From Rhodanobacteraceae bacterium (lineage in GTDB: Bacteria > Pseudomonadota > Gammaproteobacteria > Xanthomonadales > Rhodanobacteraceae): a stretch of 64,000 bases of DNA. How positions within the stretch are numbered: position 1 is the first letter of the stretch; every line of letters begins with the position of its first letter. The position numbers and the translations under genes were made by a program. This document shows positions 43,278 through 53,912 of the stretch, piece by piece. Below the pieces are notes generated by a model. The model was not told the DNA's origin and ran no database searches. It saw only the letters and a program-made list of their open reading frames with translations. The DNA lies in NCBI GenBank assembly GCA_030123585.1, contig CP126120.1, positions 248,001 through 312,000 of the forward strand. Direction: 5' to 3'.

Positions 43278-46139
43278 CTACTCAACCGAATGATCGTCAC
43301 CCACGGGTTCGACCAGCGCCTGCTGTACCAGCGCGTGCTGTTCGGCGACATGGGTGTCGTGGTGGCCGCAGGCTGGTGCCGGCGAACGCACCCTGCCCGC
43401 ATAGTGCAGGCTGTGGTGGCCATCGACGCAGGCTTGCAGGTGATGGCGGATCTGGAACCATGCGCCCTGGTTCTGGGGCTCTTCCTGGCACCAGACTACT
43501 TCCTTCGACGCGGGATACTTGTCGAGTTCCGCGTTCACCTCGATCCGCGGGAACGGGTACAACTGCTCGACGCGCACGATCGCGACGTTGTCGAGTTTCT
43601 GTTTTTCCGCGCCCTCGAACAGGTCGTAATAGACCTTGCCCGAACACAGCACCACGCGCCGGACATTCTTGTTGTCCTTGATGCGCTGGTCGGGGATCAC
43701 GAGATGGAAATGGCCGTGCTCGAGATCGTCCAGCGACGACACCGCGAGCTTGTGGCGCAGCAGCGACTTCGGCGTCATCACCACCAGCGGCTTGCGGCAA
43801 TCGCGCAGCATCTGCCGGCGCAGCATGTGGAACATCTGCGCGGGCGTGGTCGGCGCGCACACCTGCATGTTGTCCAGCGCGCACAGTTGCAGGTAACGTT
43901 CCAGTCGCGCGGAGGAGTGTTCGGGGCCCTGGCCTTCGTAGCCGTGCGGCAGCAGCAGCACCAGTCCGCACAGGCGATCCCATTTGGCTTCGCCCGACGA
44001 GATGAACTGGTCGATCACGACCTGCGCGCCGTTCGCGAAGTCGCCGAATTGCGCTTCCCACAGTACCAGCGTGTCGGGATCGGCGGTGGCGAAACCGTAT
44101 TCGAACGCCAGCACGGCTTCCTCGGACAGCAACGAGTCGATGACTTCGACCGAGACGCCATCGCGCACGTGCGCGAGCGGCGTGTAGATGTTGCCGGTCT
44201 TCTGGTCGTGCAGTTCGGCGTGACGGTGGAAGAAGGTGCCGCGGCCGGTGTCCTGTCCCACCAGACGCAGCGCGTGGCCGTCGGCGATCAGGGTGGCGTA
44301 GGCCATGTTCTCGGCGTAACCCCAATCCAGCGGCAGCGCGCCTTCGGCCATCTTGCGGCGGTCGGCGTAGATCTTGCCGACCCGTGGCTGCAGGGTCATG
44401 TCCTGCGGCCAGGTCAGGATTTTCGCGGCGAGCTGGTCTAGCGTCTTGCGCGCGACGCCGGTTTCGACCGGCTGTTCGAGCTTGCCGCGCAGGAACCGCG
44501 ACCAGTCCACCGCGTACTTCTGCGAACCCGGCGGCGCCAGTTCGGTGACCGGCTTGCCGGCGTCGAGCTGGTCGCGGTAGGCGTCGAACAGCTTGCGCCC
44601 GTCGCCGTCGGCGATCAACCCACGTTTGGCCAGCGTCCCTGCATAAAGCTCCCTCGTCGGCGGCAGCTTCTTGATCACGTCGTACATGATCGGCTGGGTG
44701 GCCGAAGGTTCGTCGGCCTCGTTGTGGCCATGGCGGCGATAGCACACCAGATCCACCACCACGTCCTTGTGGAACTGCTGGCGGAAATCGAAGGCAAGGC
44801 GCACGCATTGCAGGACGGCTTCCGGATCGTCGCCGTTCACGTGCAGCACCGGCGCGTTGACCATCTTGGCGACGTCGGTGCAGTACAGCGTGCTGCGGCT
44901 GTCGTAGGCGTCAGTGGTGAAACCGATCTGGTTATTGATCACGATGTGCACGGTGCCGCCCACGCCGAAGCCGCGCGTCTGCGACATGTTGAACAATTCC
45001 ATGTTCACGCCCTGGCCGGACAGCGCGGCGTCGCCGTGGATCAGCACCGGCAGCACCTGTTCGCGCACGCCGTCGTGGGCGCGGATCTGGCGCGCGCGTA
45101 CCGAACCCGAAACCACCGGATTGACGATTTCGAGGTGCGACGGATTGAACGCCAGCGCGACATGGATGTTGCCGGCCGGTGCCGCGATGTCGGCGGAGAA
45201 ACCCATGTGGTACTTCACGTCGCCGGAATGCGCGGGATCGTCGGGACCGTCGTGCTTGCCTTCGAATTCCGCGAACAGTTGCTGCGGCGGCTTGCCGAGG
45301 ATGTTGACCAGCACGTTGAGGCGTCCGCGGTGCGCCATGCCGATCACCAGTTCGTGCACGCCGTCGGCGGCCGCGCGCCGGATCAGGTCGTCCAGCAGCG
45401 GGATCAGCGAATCGCCGCCTTCCAGCGAGAAACGCTTCTGGCCGACGTACTTGGTGTGCAGGTAGCGCTCCAGCCCGTCGGCGGCGGTCAGCTTGGCCAG
45501 CACGCGCTTGCGGGTGGCGTCGTCAAGGCCGGCGTCGCCGCTGGCCTTTTCCAGGCGATCGTAGATCCAGCGACGCTGGTTGTGGTCGCTGATGTGCATG
45601 AACTCGGCGCCGATGCTGGCGACGTAGGTGCGGCGCAGGCGCTCGCGCAGGTCGCGCAACGGCATGCGCTGGCTGCCGCCGGCGAAGGTGCCGCAGTCGA
45701 ACTCGGTGGCGAGATCGGAATCGGCCAGTCCGTGGAAGGGCAGGTCGAGGTCCGGCGCGGGGCGCTTCGGCGCGATCGCCAGCGGATCGAGATCGGCCGC
45801 GAGGTGGCCGCGCGAGCGGTAGGCGGTCAGGAGCCGCAGCACGCCGGCCTGTTTGCGCGCGTGCGCATCGTCAACATGTTGTCCGGAGCCAGCCGCGGCA
45901 ATCGCGCGATGGCCCTGTTGCTGTGCCGCGGCGATGCGCGCGATGGCATCGGCATGGGACACGTCGCCGTCGCGGTGGAGGCGTCCGAAATAGGTGCGCC
46001 ATTCGGGCGCGACCGATTGCGGATCGTGCAGCCAGTCTTCGTACAACTGGTCGATGTAGGCGGCGTTGCCGCCTCCGAACTGGGAGGTTTCCGCCAACTG
46101 CTGCAACAAACTGCCGCCGTCACTCACGATGGTCACCAA
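43278..46139 (-). CDS. sucA: 2-oxoglutarate dehydrogenase E1 component
   Basis: A 953-residue thiamine-diphosphate enzyme decarboxylating 2-oxoglutarate in the TCA cycle. It has the N-terminal SucB-binding segment (GGNAAYIDQLYEDWLHDP, about 22-39), the TPP site with the conserved GDAALSGQG and AHRGRLNVLVNILGK motifs, and the C-terminal transketolase-like domain (EAVLAFEYGFATADP). Length is close to the usual 930-950. The reading frame opens at TTG 46139, with GTG 46136 immediately after; no ATG is available near the homologous N-terminus, so the start codon is uncertain. It is the first gene of the leftward sucA-sucB-lpd operon. Confidence 0.96.
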   Translation of the reverse strand: MVTIVSDGGSLLQQLAETSQFGGGNAAYIDQLYEDWLHDPQSVAPEWRTYFGRLHRDGDVSHADAIARIAAAQQQGHRAIAAAGSGQHVDDAHARKQAGVLRLLTAYRSRGHLAADLDPLAIAPKRPAPDLDLPFHGLADSDLATEFDCGTFAGGSQRMPLRDLRERLRRTYVASIGAEFMHISDHNQRRWIYDRLEKASGDAGLDDATRKRVLAKLTAADGLERYLHTKYVGQKRFSLEGGDSLIPLLDDLIRRAAADGVHELVIGMAHRGRLNVLVNILGKPPQQLFAEFEGKHDGPDDPAHSGDVKYHMGFSADIAAPAGNIHVALAFNPSHLEIVNPVVSGSVRARQIRAHDGVREQVLPVLIHGDAALSGQGVNMELFNMSQTRGFGVGGTVHIVINNQIGFTTDAYDSRSTLYCTDVAKMVNAPVLHVNGDDPEAVLQCVRLAFDFRQQFHKDVVVDLVCYRRHGHNEADEPSATQPIMYDVIKKLPPTRELYAGTLAKRGLIADGDGRKLFDAYRDQLDAGKPVTELAPPGSQKYAVDWSRFLRGKLEQPVETGVARKTLDQLAAKILTWPQDMTLQPRVGKIYADRRKMAEGALPLDWGYAENMAYATLIADGHALRLVGQDTGRGTFFHRHAELHDQKTGNIYTPLAHVRDGVSVEVIDSLLSEEAVLAFEYGFATADPDTLVLWEAQFGDFANGAQVVIDQFISSGEAKWDRLCGLVLLLPHGYEGQGPEHSSARLERYLQLCALDNMQVCAPTTPAQMFHMLRRQMLRDCRKPLVVMTPKSLLRHKLAVSSLDDLEHGHFHLVIPDQRIKDNKNVRRVVLCSGKVYYDLFEGAEKQKLDNVAIVRVEQLYPFPRIEVNAELDKYPASKEVVWCQEEPQNQGAWFQIRHHLQACVDGHHSLHYAGRVRSPAPACGHHDTHVAEQHALVQQALVEPVGDDHSVE

Positions 46140-46271
46140 ACAAGGAATTGGCTGCGTGCGCGCCCCGATACCACGACGTACGGCGCGGACCTGAAATTAT
46201 AACGGTTTAATGCTGCAGTGCGGGATTCACGGCACCCGCGGGTCAGCCGCCGCTTACCCGCGACCCGCTGC

Positions 46272-47237
46272 TCAGAGGCCGAGGTTCCGCAGCTCGGGCC
46301 ACGGTTCGGAGCGCACCCAGACTTCCTCGAACAGGCCCATCAGTTCCACGTGGCGGCCGGGCGCGTAGGTCGAACCCGTGGCGGCCATCTCGCTCTCCTG
46401 CGGGCGGAACAGGTAGCCGCCGGTGTCCGTGCACATGAAGGCCGAGCGGTAGGCGAGGTCGTTGTCCTCGACCGGCCGGCGCAGTTCGATCACGCTGGAC
46501 AGGCGCTGAGCAAGTTCCAGCACGCGCGAACCCTCCTGCAGTGCGCGCGTCAGGTCCTGCGCCAGAATGCGGATCGACGCGCCGCGTCCGGAAATCGCCA
46601 GGCGCCGCAGTTCGACCACGCAGGCGGTGTCGTTGAGCAGCAACGGGTGCAGCTCGCGCACCAGCACGCACAGGCTGTGGCGGGCCCCGGACAACAGTTG
46701 AAGGGTGACCGCGATCAGTTCCTCGCGGGTGGCGGCGTGCAACGCCACCGGTTCCGGTGCGGGCGGGGGCGGCGGACGATCGGGTTCGGCCATCGCATCC
46801 AACGGTCGGCGCATCAACACGTGGGGGATGCCCGCTTCCTCGAATTCCTCGCCGGCGGTTTCGAACCCGTGGCGCCGGTAGAACGGCACGGCTTCGCGCT
46901 GCGCGTGCAGCGAAACCTCGGGCAGCCGCCGCATCCGCGCAAGGTCGAGCAGGGTGGTGAGCAGGCCCGTGCCGACGCCGCGTCCGCGCCAGTCGCGCAA
47001 GACCGCCATCCGCCCGATCTGGCCGCCGGGAGCCAGGCGGCCCGTGCCGACCGGCGTGCCGTCCGACGCACGCGCCAGCGCGTGCACGCTGCGCGGGTCT
47101 TCCTCATCGACTTCCATTTCGGGGGGAACGTGCTGTTCGAGCACGAACACGGTTTCGCGCAACGTGCGCATCGCCTCGCGGTCGGCGTCATTGGCCCAAC
47201 TGCAGACTTCGACGTGGAAGCCGCCCTGGATTGGCAT
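46272..47237 (-). CDS. GNAT acetyltransferase fused to an uncharacterised C-terminal domain
   Basis: A 321-residue two-part protein. Residues 1-150 form a GNAT N-acetyltransferase fold of the ElaA-like type: the acetyl-CoA pyrophosphate loop RGRGVGTGLL near 84-93 and FYRRHGFE near 120 are clear. After a Pro-rich linker (about 152-162) the C-terminal domain (165-321) has the pattern LLSGARHSLCVLVRELHPLLL, then RILAQDLTRALQEGSRVLELAQRL, resembling a phospholipase-D-like fold without HKD motifs (the domain annotated DUF7931 in related bacteria). The ATG at 47237 has GGAGGGGG upstream. The acetyl acceptor is unknown. It lies between sucA and the RoxA-like gene on the same strand. Confidence 0.83.
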   Translation of the reverse strand: MPIQGGFHVEVCSWANDADREAMRTLRETVFVLEQHVPPEMEVDEEDPRSVHALARASDGTPVGTGRLAPGGQIGRMAVLRDWRGRGVGTGLLTTLLDLARMRRLPEVSLHAQREAVPFYRRHGFETAGEEFEEAGIPHVLMRRPLDAMAEPDRPPPPPAPEPVALHAATREELIAVTLQLLSGARHSLCVLVRELHPLLLNDTACVVELRRLAISGRGASIRILAQDLTRALQEGSRVLELAQRLSSVIELRRPVEDNDLAYRSAFMCTDTGGYLFRPQESEMAATGSTYAPGRHVELMGLFEEVWVRSEPWPELRNLGL

Positions 47238-47314
47238 TCGGTCAACCCCCTCCGGGTGGCCGTGCTGTGTCGCGGGATTGTATGCCAGTTCCGCAGGCGA
47301 TTTTGCAAACGGCT

Positions 47315-48721
47315 TCACCGCTTGCGCAGGTGCAGGTGTCCGGCGTCGATCAGGTCGGCCAGCAGGGCAACGCCGCGCGCGCGCTGCGGCAACTTCGCGA
47401 GCGCACCGCCGTCGAATGCGCGGGTGCGTGCGGACAGCGCCCGCGCCCACGCCAGCGGAGCGGCGTGGACGTGGCCGTCGACGAACAGGCTGGCGTCGCG
47501 GCCGTTGCGGCACCACGCGAAGCGGCTCCAGGGATCGCGCTCCAGCACGGAATGCGGCAGCTTGTGCGCAAGCAGGCTGCGGTCGACCGGGCGCTTGCGC
47601 GGAACCGGAACCTGCGCGATGCGGTAACGCGTGATGAAGCAACCGAACCAGGTACGAAGCGTGGACGCAGGAACGCTCCGTGCGAAGCCGTCATGGTCTC
47701 CTTCGCGTTTTTGTCTGTTGCTTTCCGCGTCGACACGCAGCCACGGCATCGCCCGCATCGCCCTCGCAACCGCCGCGTCGTCGATCTCGCCAGTCTCGCG
47801 GACGGCTTGCAAGTCGGGATCGGCATAACGCCGTTCCTCGGGCAATTGTTCGGCGAGAGCATGCGCGAAGTCCGTCAGCATCTCTGCCGCCGATGGCGCG
47901 CGCATGCCGACCGAGAAGGTCATGCACTCGCCGATGGCGACACCGTCATGCGGCACGCCGGGCGGCAGGTACAACACGTCGCCGGGCTCCAGCACCCACT
48001 CATGCGTGGGCGAGAAAACCTTCAGCAGCTTCAATTCGACGTCGTCGCGGAAGTCCGTTGGAGGATTCGGGCGCGTGTCGATGGCCCAGCGGCGCTGGCC
48101 GAGCCCCTGGACAAGGAACACGTCGTATTGATCGACGTGCGCGCCCACGCCGCCGCCATCGACCGCATAGCTGATCATCACGTCGTCGATGCGCCAGCTC
48201 GGGATGAACGGGAAATGGTCGAGGAGGGCGGCGGTATCGGCATCCCATTTGTCGACGTCCTGCACCAGCAGGGTCCAGTTCGAGTCCGGCAGTTTGGCGA
48301 ACGTTGCGTCGTCGAAGGGGCCGGTGCGGACTTCCCATTTCCCGTCATTCGCTGCAGAGCCTGCGCACGAAGTATTTTTCTTCGTCATTCCGGGGCCGCG
48401 CGCAGCGCGGAACCCGGACTGCGCAGGCAGGATGCCGGAGCGAACATCGGCGGAGCCGATGGCCCGAAGGGCGAGCCGCGGATGCGGCGAGTCATCCAGT
48501 GACTTTGCTTTGCCGCCGTGGTGCAAGACAATCCTCGCCAGCGCGCCGTCCATGCACGCAAGCCCTGCCAGATCGTCGGGCGACAGTGGCGGCGTGAAAT
48601 CCGGAAACGCGCCGCGGATCAATAGCGGCCGTTTTTGCCAGTAGTCGCGCAGGAAACGCGCGGGCGGCATGCCGAGCGGCTGGCCGCGTTTGGCGCGCAA
48701 TTCGATCGCGGTGGCAGGCAC
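47315..48721 (-). CDS. roxA: Ribosomal-protein arginine hydroxylase RoxA/YcfD-like cupin with in-frame repeat insertion
   Basis: A 468-residue JmjC-type 2-oxoglutarate oxygenase. E. coli YcfD (373 residues) hydroxylates an arginine of ribosomal protein L16. The opening (FLRDYWQKRPLLIRGAF) and catalytic core are conserved: metal ligands HVD in GAHVDQYDVF and a later His in PPGVPHDGVAIG. Between IVLHH (about 64-68) and DGKWEVRTGPF (about 126), where YcfD has a direct join, there are about 57 extra residues encoded by an R1 repeat plus flanking palindromic DNA (48347-48517). The frame stays open throughout. The start is GTG, one base after the purB stop. Whether the enzyme is active is unknown. 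Confidence 0.88.
   Translation of the reverse strand: MPATAIELRAKRGQPLGMPPARFLRDYWQKRPLLIRGAFPDFTPPLSPDDLAGLACMDGALARIVLHHGGKAKSLDDSPHPRLALRAIGSADVRSGILPAQSGFRAARGPGMTKKNTSCAGSAANDGKWEVRTGPFDDATFAKLPDSNWTLLVQDVDKWDADTAALLDHFPFIPSWRIDDVMISYAVDGGGVGAHVDQYDVFLVQGLGQRRWAIDTRPNPPTDFRDDVELKLLKVFSPTHEWVLEPGDVLYLPPGVPHDGVAIGECMTFSVGMRAPSAAEMLTDFAHALAEQLPEERRYADPDLQAVRETGEIDDAAVARAMRAMPWLRVDAESNRQKREGDHDGFARSVPASTLRTWFGCFITRYRIAQVPVPRKRPVDRSLLAHKLPHSVLERDPWSRFAWCRNGRDASLFVDGHVHAAPLAWARALSARTRAFDGGALAKLPQRARGVALLADLIDAGHLHLRKR
48383..48420. repeat. R1 half element inside the RoxA-like gene
   Basis: CGTCATTCCGGGGCCGCGCG followed by CAGCGCGGAACCCGGA is a clear R1 half like those at 23214 and 30454. It is translated in the minus frame as part of the extra segment of the RoxA-like protein. 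Confidence 0.85.
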
Positions 48722-48722
48722 G

Positions 48723-50264
<1,542 letters not shown>

Positions 50265-50316
50265 TTTTCTCTTGCTGCCGCTACAATTTGCGGTTTCGTT
50301 CACGGGTGGAACCAGC

Positions 50317-51705
50317 ATGGCCAAGTTTCGGATCGAACACGACAGCATGGGTGAGTTGCAGGTGCCCGCTGACGCGTTGTGGGGCGCGCAGACCCAGCGC
50401 GCCGTGGACAATTTCCCGATTTCGGGCCTCGCGTTGCCGCGCGATTTCATCCGCGCGCTGGGCCTGATCAAGGTCGCGGCAGCCGATGCCAACCTGAAGC
50501 TCGGCCACCTGAAGCCCGCGCAAGCCGCAGCGATCCGCAAGGCCGCGCAGCGCGTGGCGGATGGCGAGTTCGACGCGCAGTTCCCGATCGATATTTTCCA
50601 GACGGGTTCGGGCACGTCATCCAACATGAATGCCAACGAGGTGATCGCGCATGTCGCCTCGCAGGCGTCGAAGGTGAAGATCCATCCCAACGACCACGTC
50701 AATTACGGACAAAGCTCGAACGACGTGATCCCGACCGCGATCCACGTCAGCGCCTCGCTGGCCGCGCACGAACAGTTGCTGCCGGCGCTGAAGCATCTGC
50801 AGAAAACCATCGACAAGCGCGCGCGCGAACTGAAGAACGTTGCCAAGACCGGCCGTACGCATTTGATGGACGCGATGCCGGTGACGTTCGGCCAGGAACT
50901 GTCGGGCTGGTCGGCGCAGGTCGGCTCGGGCATCGCGCGCATCGAGGACGCCGGCAAACGGATGCGCCAGTTGCCGCAGGGCGGCACCGCGGTCGGCACC
51001 GGCATCAACGCCGATCCGAAATTCGCCAAGGCGTTCTGCGCGGAGCTGTCGAAGGCGGGCGGCGTGAAGTTTGCTTCGATGGACAATTTCTTCGAAGGCA
51101 TGGCGTCCATGGACGCCGCCGTCGAGTTGTCCGGCCAGTTGAAGACGCTGGCCTGCTCGCTGATGAAGATTTCCAACGACCTGCGCTGGATGAACTCGGG
51201 TCCGCTGGCCGGCCTGGGTGAAATCGAACTGCCCGCGCTGCAACCGGGTTCGTCGATCATGCCGGGCAAGGTCAACCCGGTGATCCCGGAAGCGATGACG
51301 ATGGTGTGCGCGCAGGTGATCGGCAACGACGCCGCGATCACCATCGGCGGGCAGGCCGGCAACTTCCAGTTGAACGTGATGCTGCCGATGATCGCCTACA
51401 ACCTGCTGCAGTCGATCGTGATTCTCGCCAACGCCTCGCGTCTGCTGGCCGACAAGGCCATTGCCGGTTTCAAGGTCAACAAGGCGCGCGTCGATCAAGC
51501 GCTCGCGCTGAACCCGATCCTCGTCACCGCGCTGAATCCGGTGATCGGCTACGAGAAGGGCGCCGCGACCGCCAAGCAGGCCTACAAGCAGAAACGCCCG
51601 ATCCTGGACGTGGCGCTGGAAACGACGGGGTTGTCGAAAGCGGAATTGAAGAAGCTGCTCGATCCGGTCGCACTCACGAAAGGCGGCATCCACGGCGGCA
51701 AGTGA
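50317..51705 (+). CDS. fumC: Class II fumarate hydratase
   Basis: A 462-residue iron-free fumarase of the TCA cycle interconverting fumarate and malate. The signature loop GSSIMPGKVNP (about 318-328), GSGTSSNMNANEV (98-110) and SSNDVIPTAIHV (about 131-142), all substrate-binding regions, are complete. Length is the family norm. The start at 50317 (MAKFRIEHDSMGELQVP) has GGTGGAACCAGC just upstream. An oxygen-stable FumC suits a species living through oxygen shifts, but this is inference. It is divergent from purB and followed by an R1-like half palindrome. Confidence 0.97.
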   Translation: MAKFRIEHDSMGELQVPADALWGAQTQRAVDNFPISGLALPRDFIRALGLIKVAAADANLKLGHLKPAQAAAIRKAAQRVADGEFDAQFPIDIFQTGSGTSSNMNANEVIAHVASQASKVKIHPNDHVNYGQSSNDVIPTAIHVSASLAAHEQLLPALKHLQKTIDKRARELKNVAKTGRTHLMDAMPVTFGQELSGWSAQVGSGIARIEDAGKRMRQLPQGGTAVGTGINADPKFAKAFCAELSKAGGVKFASMDNFFEGMASMDAAVELSGQLKTLACSLMKISNDLRWMNSGPLAGLGEIELPALQPGSSIMPGKVNPVIPEAMTMVCAQVIGNDAAITIGGQAGNFQLNVMLPMIAYNLLQSIVILANASRLLADKAIAGFKVNKARVDQALALNPILVTALNPVIGYEKGAATAKQAYKQKRPILDVALETTGLSKAELKKLLDPVALTKGGIHGGK

Positions 51706-51715
51706 CGACAGGATG

Positions 51716-51763
51716 TCGTCATCCCGGCCAGCACAGGGATGTGCGCTGAGCCGGGATCCAGTT
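51716..51763. repeat. Degenerate R1-like palindrome after fumC
   Basis: GTCGTCATCCCGGCCAGCAC and GTGCGCTGAGCCGGGATCC carry the CGTCAT(T/C)CCGG and CCGGGATC parts of R1. It could form a loose hairpin behind fumC. Confidence 0.5.
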
Positions 51764-51840
51764 TCAAGTGGTTGCCTTCATCACGTGCAGTGCATCATTC
51801 GGCGGGATTCGCTGTGCTACTCCCGCCCTGCAGCCCCGGT

Positions 51841-52290
51841 TCATGCGGCGTTTGCCTTCGGGACACGTGCGCTTGCAGGCAGGCGCGGCCAGTTCCACGC
51901 GTACCAGCACACCGCGAGCGTCAGCAGGATTTCCACCGCGCCCAGCGCCTGGTAGAAACGCCACGCTCCGGGCATCGTGACGGCCATCACCACGCTGTAC
52001 ACGAGGCCGAACAGCAGGTTGGCGGCACGGTTCCAGCCGGGTTTCAGCACCAGCGAGGCGAATGGCATCAGGCAGGGAATCACCATCAAGGCGGTGGTGC
52101 CGAGCAGCACGTTCTGGGTCGTCGGGCCGATCGGGCCCATGCGGCCGTCGAGCATCGCTTGCAGCGAGCCCGGCACGTACAGGCCGAAGTAGTCGCCATA
52201 GATGTAGCAGAACACCACCGAGGCCCACAGCATCGCGAGCTTCAACTGGATGGGTGGCGTGAAGCTCTGCAGCGTCGTCGATTTCGGCAT
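51841..52290 (-). CDS. DUF6326 family membrane protein
   Basis: A 149-residue integral membrane protein with four predicted spans (about 16-36, 58-80, 88-108, 112-132). It has the family pattern LKLAMLWASVVFCYIYGDYFGLYVPG (16-41) near the N-terminus. Its role is unknown. The ATG at 52290 lies against the TGA of the upstream DUF4386 gene (52292), indicating translational coupling. The two DUF genes together are a recurrent pair in bacteria, so a joint membrane function is plausible. It is the last gene of the cluster transcribed leftwards from 57.2 kb, though the join to it across 53009-53087 is uncertain. Confidence 0.8.
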   Translation of the reverse strand: MPKSTTLQSFTPPIQLKLAMLWASVVFCYIYGDYFGLYVPGSLQAMLDGRMGPIGPTTQNVLLGTTALMVIPCLMPFASLVLKPGWNRAANLLFGLVYSVVMAVTMPGAWRFYQALGAVEILLTLAVCWYAWNWPRLPASARVPKANAA

Positions 52291-52291
52291 G

Positions 52292-53008
52292 TCAGGCACT
52301 CGTGGTGGGCAGGATGGCGGGTGGGCGGCGCAACGAGCTGCGCGCGCCGAACAGGAGCAGCCACAGCATCAGCGCGACTTCTCCGAATTGCAGCGGGAAC
52401 GCGATTCGCGTGATCACGTCGTCGAATTGCGGCAGCACCGACCAGGTGACGCTCTGCGCCAGATAGGCCAGCGCGTTGAGCACCAGCCACCAGCCAAGCA
52501 AGCGGGGCAGGAATCCCGAACGCAGGACCAGCCCCGCGAGCGGCAGCAGCCACAGGCCCCAGAACACCATCGCGGCGCCGATTTCCTGGCCGTGCAGTTT
52601 CAGGAACAACATCGCCAATCCATCGCGCTGGGGCTTGTCGAACACGGAAAGGAAATCCGGAGCGCGCGCGATCAACAGCACCGCGGCATCGTTCAGGACG
52701 TTGAAGAAATAGATCGCGGTCGGAAGGATCCCGCCCAGGATCACGACCAGTGTCGCCAGCCTGCGATCCACGTCCGCGAACAGGCGATGGAGCGCCAGCG
52801 TGACTAACAGCGTGAGGACGCCGGCGAGCAGGTCGGAAAAGATGCCGATGCGGAACAGGGTTTCGTGCGCCGCGATGTTCGCGAGTGTCGTGCCCGCATC
52901 GCCGGGCGCGAACAACGTCGTGGGGATGAGGACAAGCCGGATCGGGGCGACCACGATCAACAGCAGGAACAGGGCTCCCGCGATGCGGGCGTGCCGGGTA
53001 AGCGTCAT
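52292..53008 (-). CDS. DUF4386 family membrane protein
   Basis: A 238-residue integral membrane protein with about six predicted spans. It starts TRHARIAGALFLLLIVVAPI, typical of the family, then LFRIGIFSDLLAGVLTLLVTLALHRLF, and a later GFLPRLLGWWLVLNALAYLAQS segment. The function of the family is unknown. The ATG at 53008 follows GAGGACTGCATC, a good ribosome site. Its stop is followed at once by the DUF6326 start, so the two form a coupled pair. It follows the DUF2884-like gene after an 80-base gap without a terminator, so it may belong to the same transcript as the ABC genes upstream. Confidence 0.82.
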   Translation of the reverse strand: MTLTRHARIAGALFLLLIVVAPIRLVLIPTTLFAPGDAGTTLANIAAHETLFRIGIFSDLLAGVLTLLVTLALHRLFADVDRRLATLVVILGGILPTAIYFFNVLNDAAVLLIARAPDFLSVFDKPQRDGLAMLFLKLHGQEIGAAMVFWGLWLLPLAGLVLRSGFLPRLLGWWLVLNALAYLAQSVTWSVLPQFDDVITRIAFPLQFGEVALMLWLLLFGARSSLRRPPAILPTTSA

Positions 53009-53087
53009 GATGCAGTCCTCGTGTCCGTTGCAGATGTGGGGCGCGGGGTGTCGGACGGGTTGCCCGCCCGTCAATCAGGATGATCCT

Positions 53088-53912
53088 TCAGTTCGTCGAA
53101 CTGGCCGAAGCAGGCGGGCTTGCATCCGGCGTGCCGCGTGATGCCAGCCCCGCTTTCTGCGCCGCGGTCTGGACGCCCGCACGGATGCCGGCGCGGATGC
53201 GGTCGCGGGTGGATGGCTCGACCTGGGCCTGGTTGGCATCGTCGGAGAACACGGCAAAACCCTTCTTGCCGTTCCGGTCGATGTCCTTGCCGCAGTCGTC
53301 GACGTCCTGCTGCGTCATCGTGGCGTAGGGCTTGAAGGCGGGCATCGCGGCGGCCAGCTTCTGCTGCGAGGCGAGCAGATCGGGCAGGCGTTTGCAGAGT
53401 TGCATCGCGGCGGCCTGGATCCTGTCGGTCTGCGGCTTGATGCTGGCCTCGATCTCCTTGTCGCTCTTGCCTGCAAGTGCGCCGAAGATGGCTTCTCTTG
53501 CCGCACTCACGCCGAGGTCGGCGCCGCTGGCGCCGATGTCCATGCCGGCCTCGGCGATCTGGATGACCTGCTGGCGGTAATCCCGCAGCAGCGCGCGCTG
53601 CGCGGGCGTGGCGTCCACCTTCTTGCCGGCGAGCAGCAGGTCGCCCTGCGGAGTGATCTGCGCCCTGGGCAGGTTGGGGTTGTCATGGTGGTGATCGTTG
53701 CCGACGTGGACGTCGTTGATATCGATGTTTTCGGTGAGCAGTTTCTGCCTGGCCTCGGCGATGCCCTTCTGGACTTCGCCCGCAATGAACGATGAGGATG
53801 TTCCTTGCCCGGCGTCCTTCGCGCCTTGGGCCGGTTGCCCGGACTGGCTGCAGGCAGCGAGCGTGCAAAGCACGGCGGCAACGCAGGAGATCAGAAGTCT
53901 GTGTTTGATCAT
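53088..53912 (-). CDS. DUF2884 / YggN-like lipoprotein
   Basis: A 274-residue exported protein with an apparent lipobox LAAC at Cys21 (CVAAVLCTLAAC), so probably an outer-membrane-anchored periplasmic protein. A low-complexity segment (22-44) is followed by the DUF2884-like core with PRAQITPQGDLLLAGKKVDATPAQRALLRDYRQQV (about 83-117) and KPQTDRIQAAAMQLCKRLPDLL, where two Cys may pair (C196, C230). The tail is Ala/Ser-rich. It shares this core with the next gene (53909), so they are tandem paralogues, and its ATG overlaps that gene's TGA. YggN-like proteins have no known function. Confidence 0.78.
   Translation of the reverse strand: MIKHRLLISCVAAVLCTLAACSQSGQPAQGAKDAGQGTSSSFIAGEVQKGIAEARQKLLTENIDINDVHVGNDHHHDNPNLPRAQITPQGDLLLAGKKVDATPAQRALLRDYRQQVIQIAEAGMDIGASGADLGVSAAREAIFGALAGKSDKEIEASIKPQTDRIQAAAMQLCKRLPDLLASQQKLAAAMPAFKPYATMTQQDVDDCGKDIDRNGKKGFAVFSDDANQAQVEPSTRDRIRAGIRAGVQTAAQKAGLASRGTPDASPPASASSTN

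Noticed and set aside
44724..46202. Long plus-strand open frames opposite sucA (also 43203-44441)
   Set aside because: Shadow of the conserved sucA coding sequence on the opposite strand.
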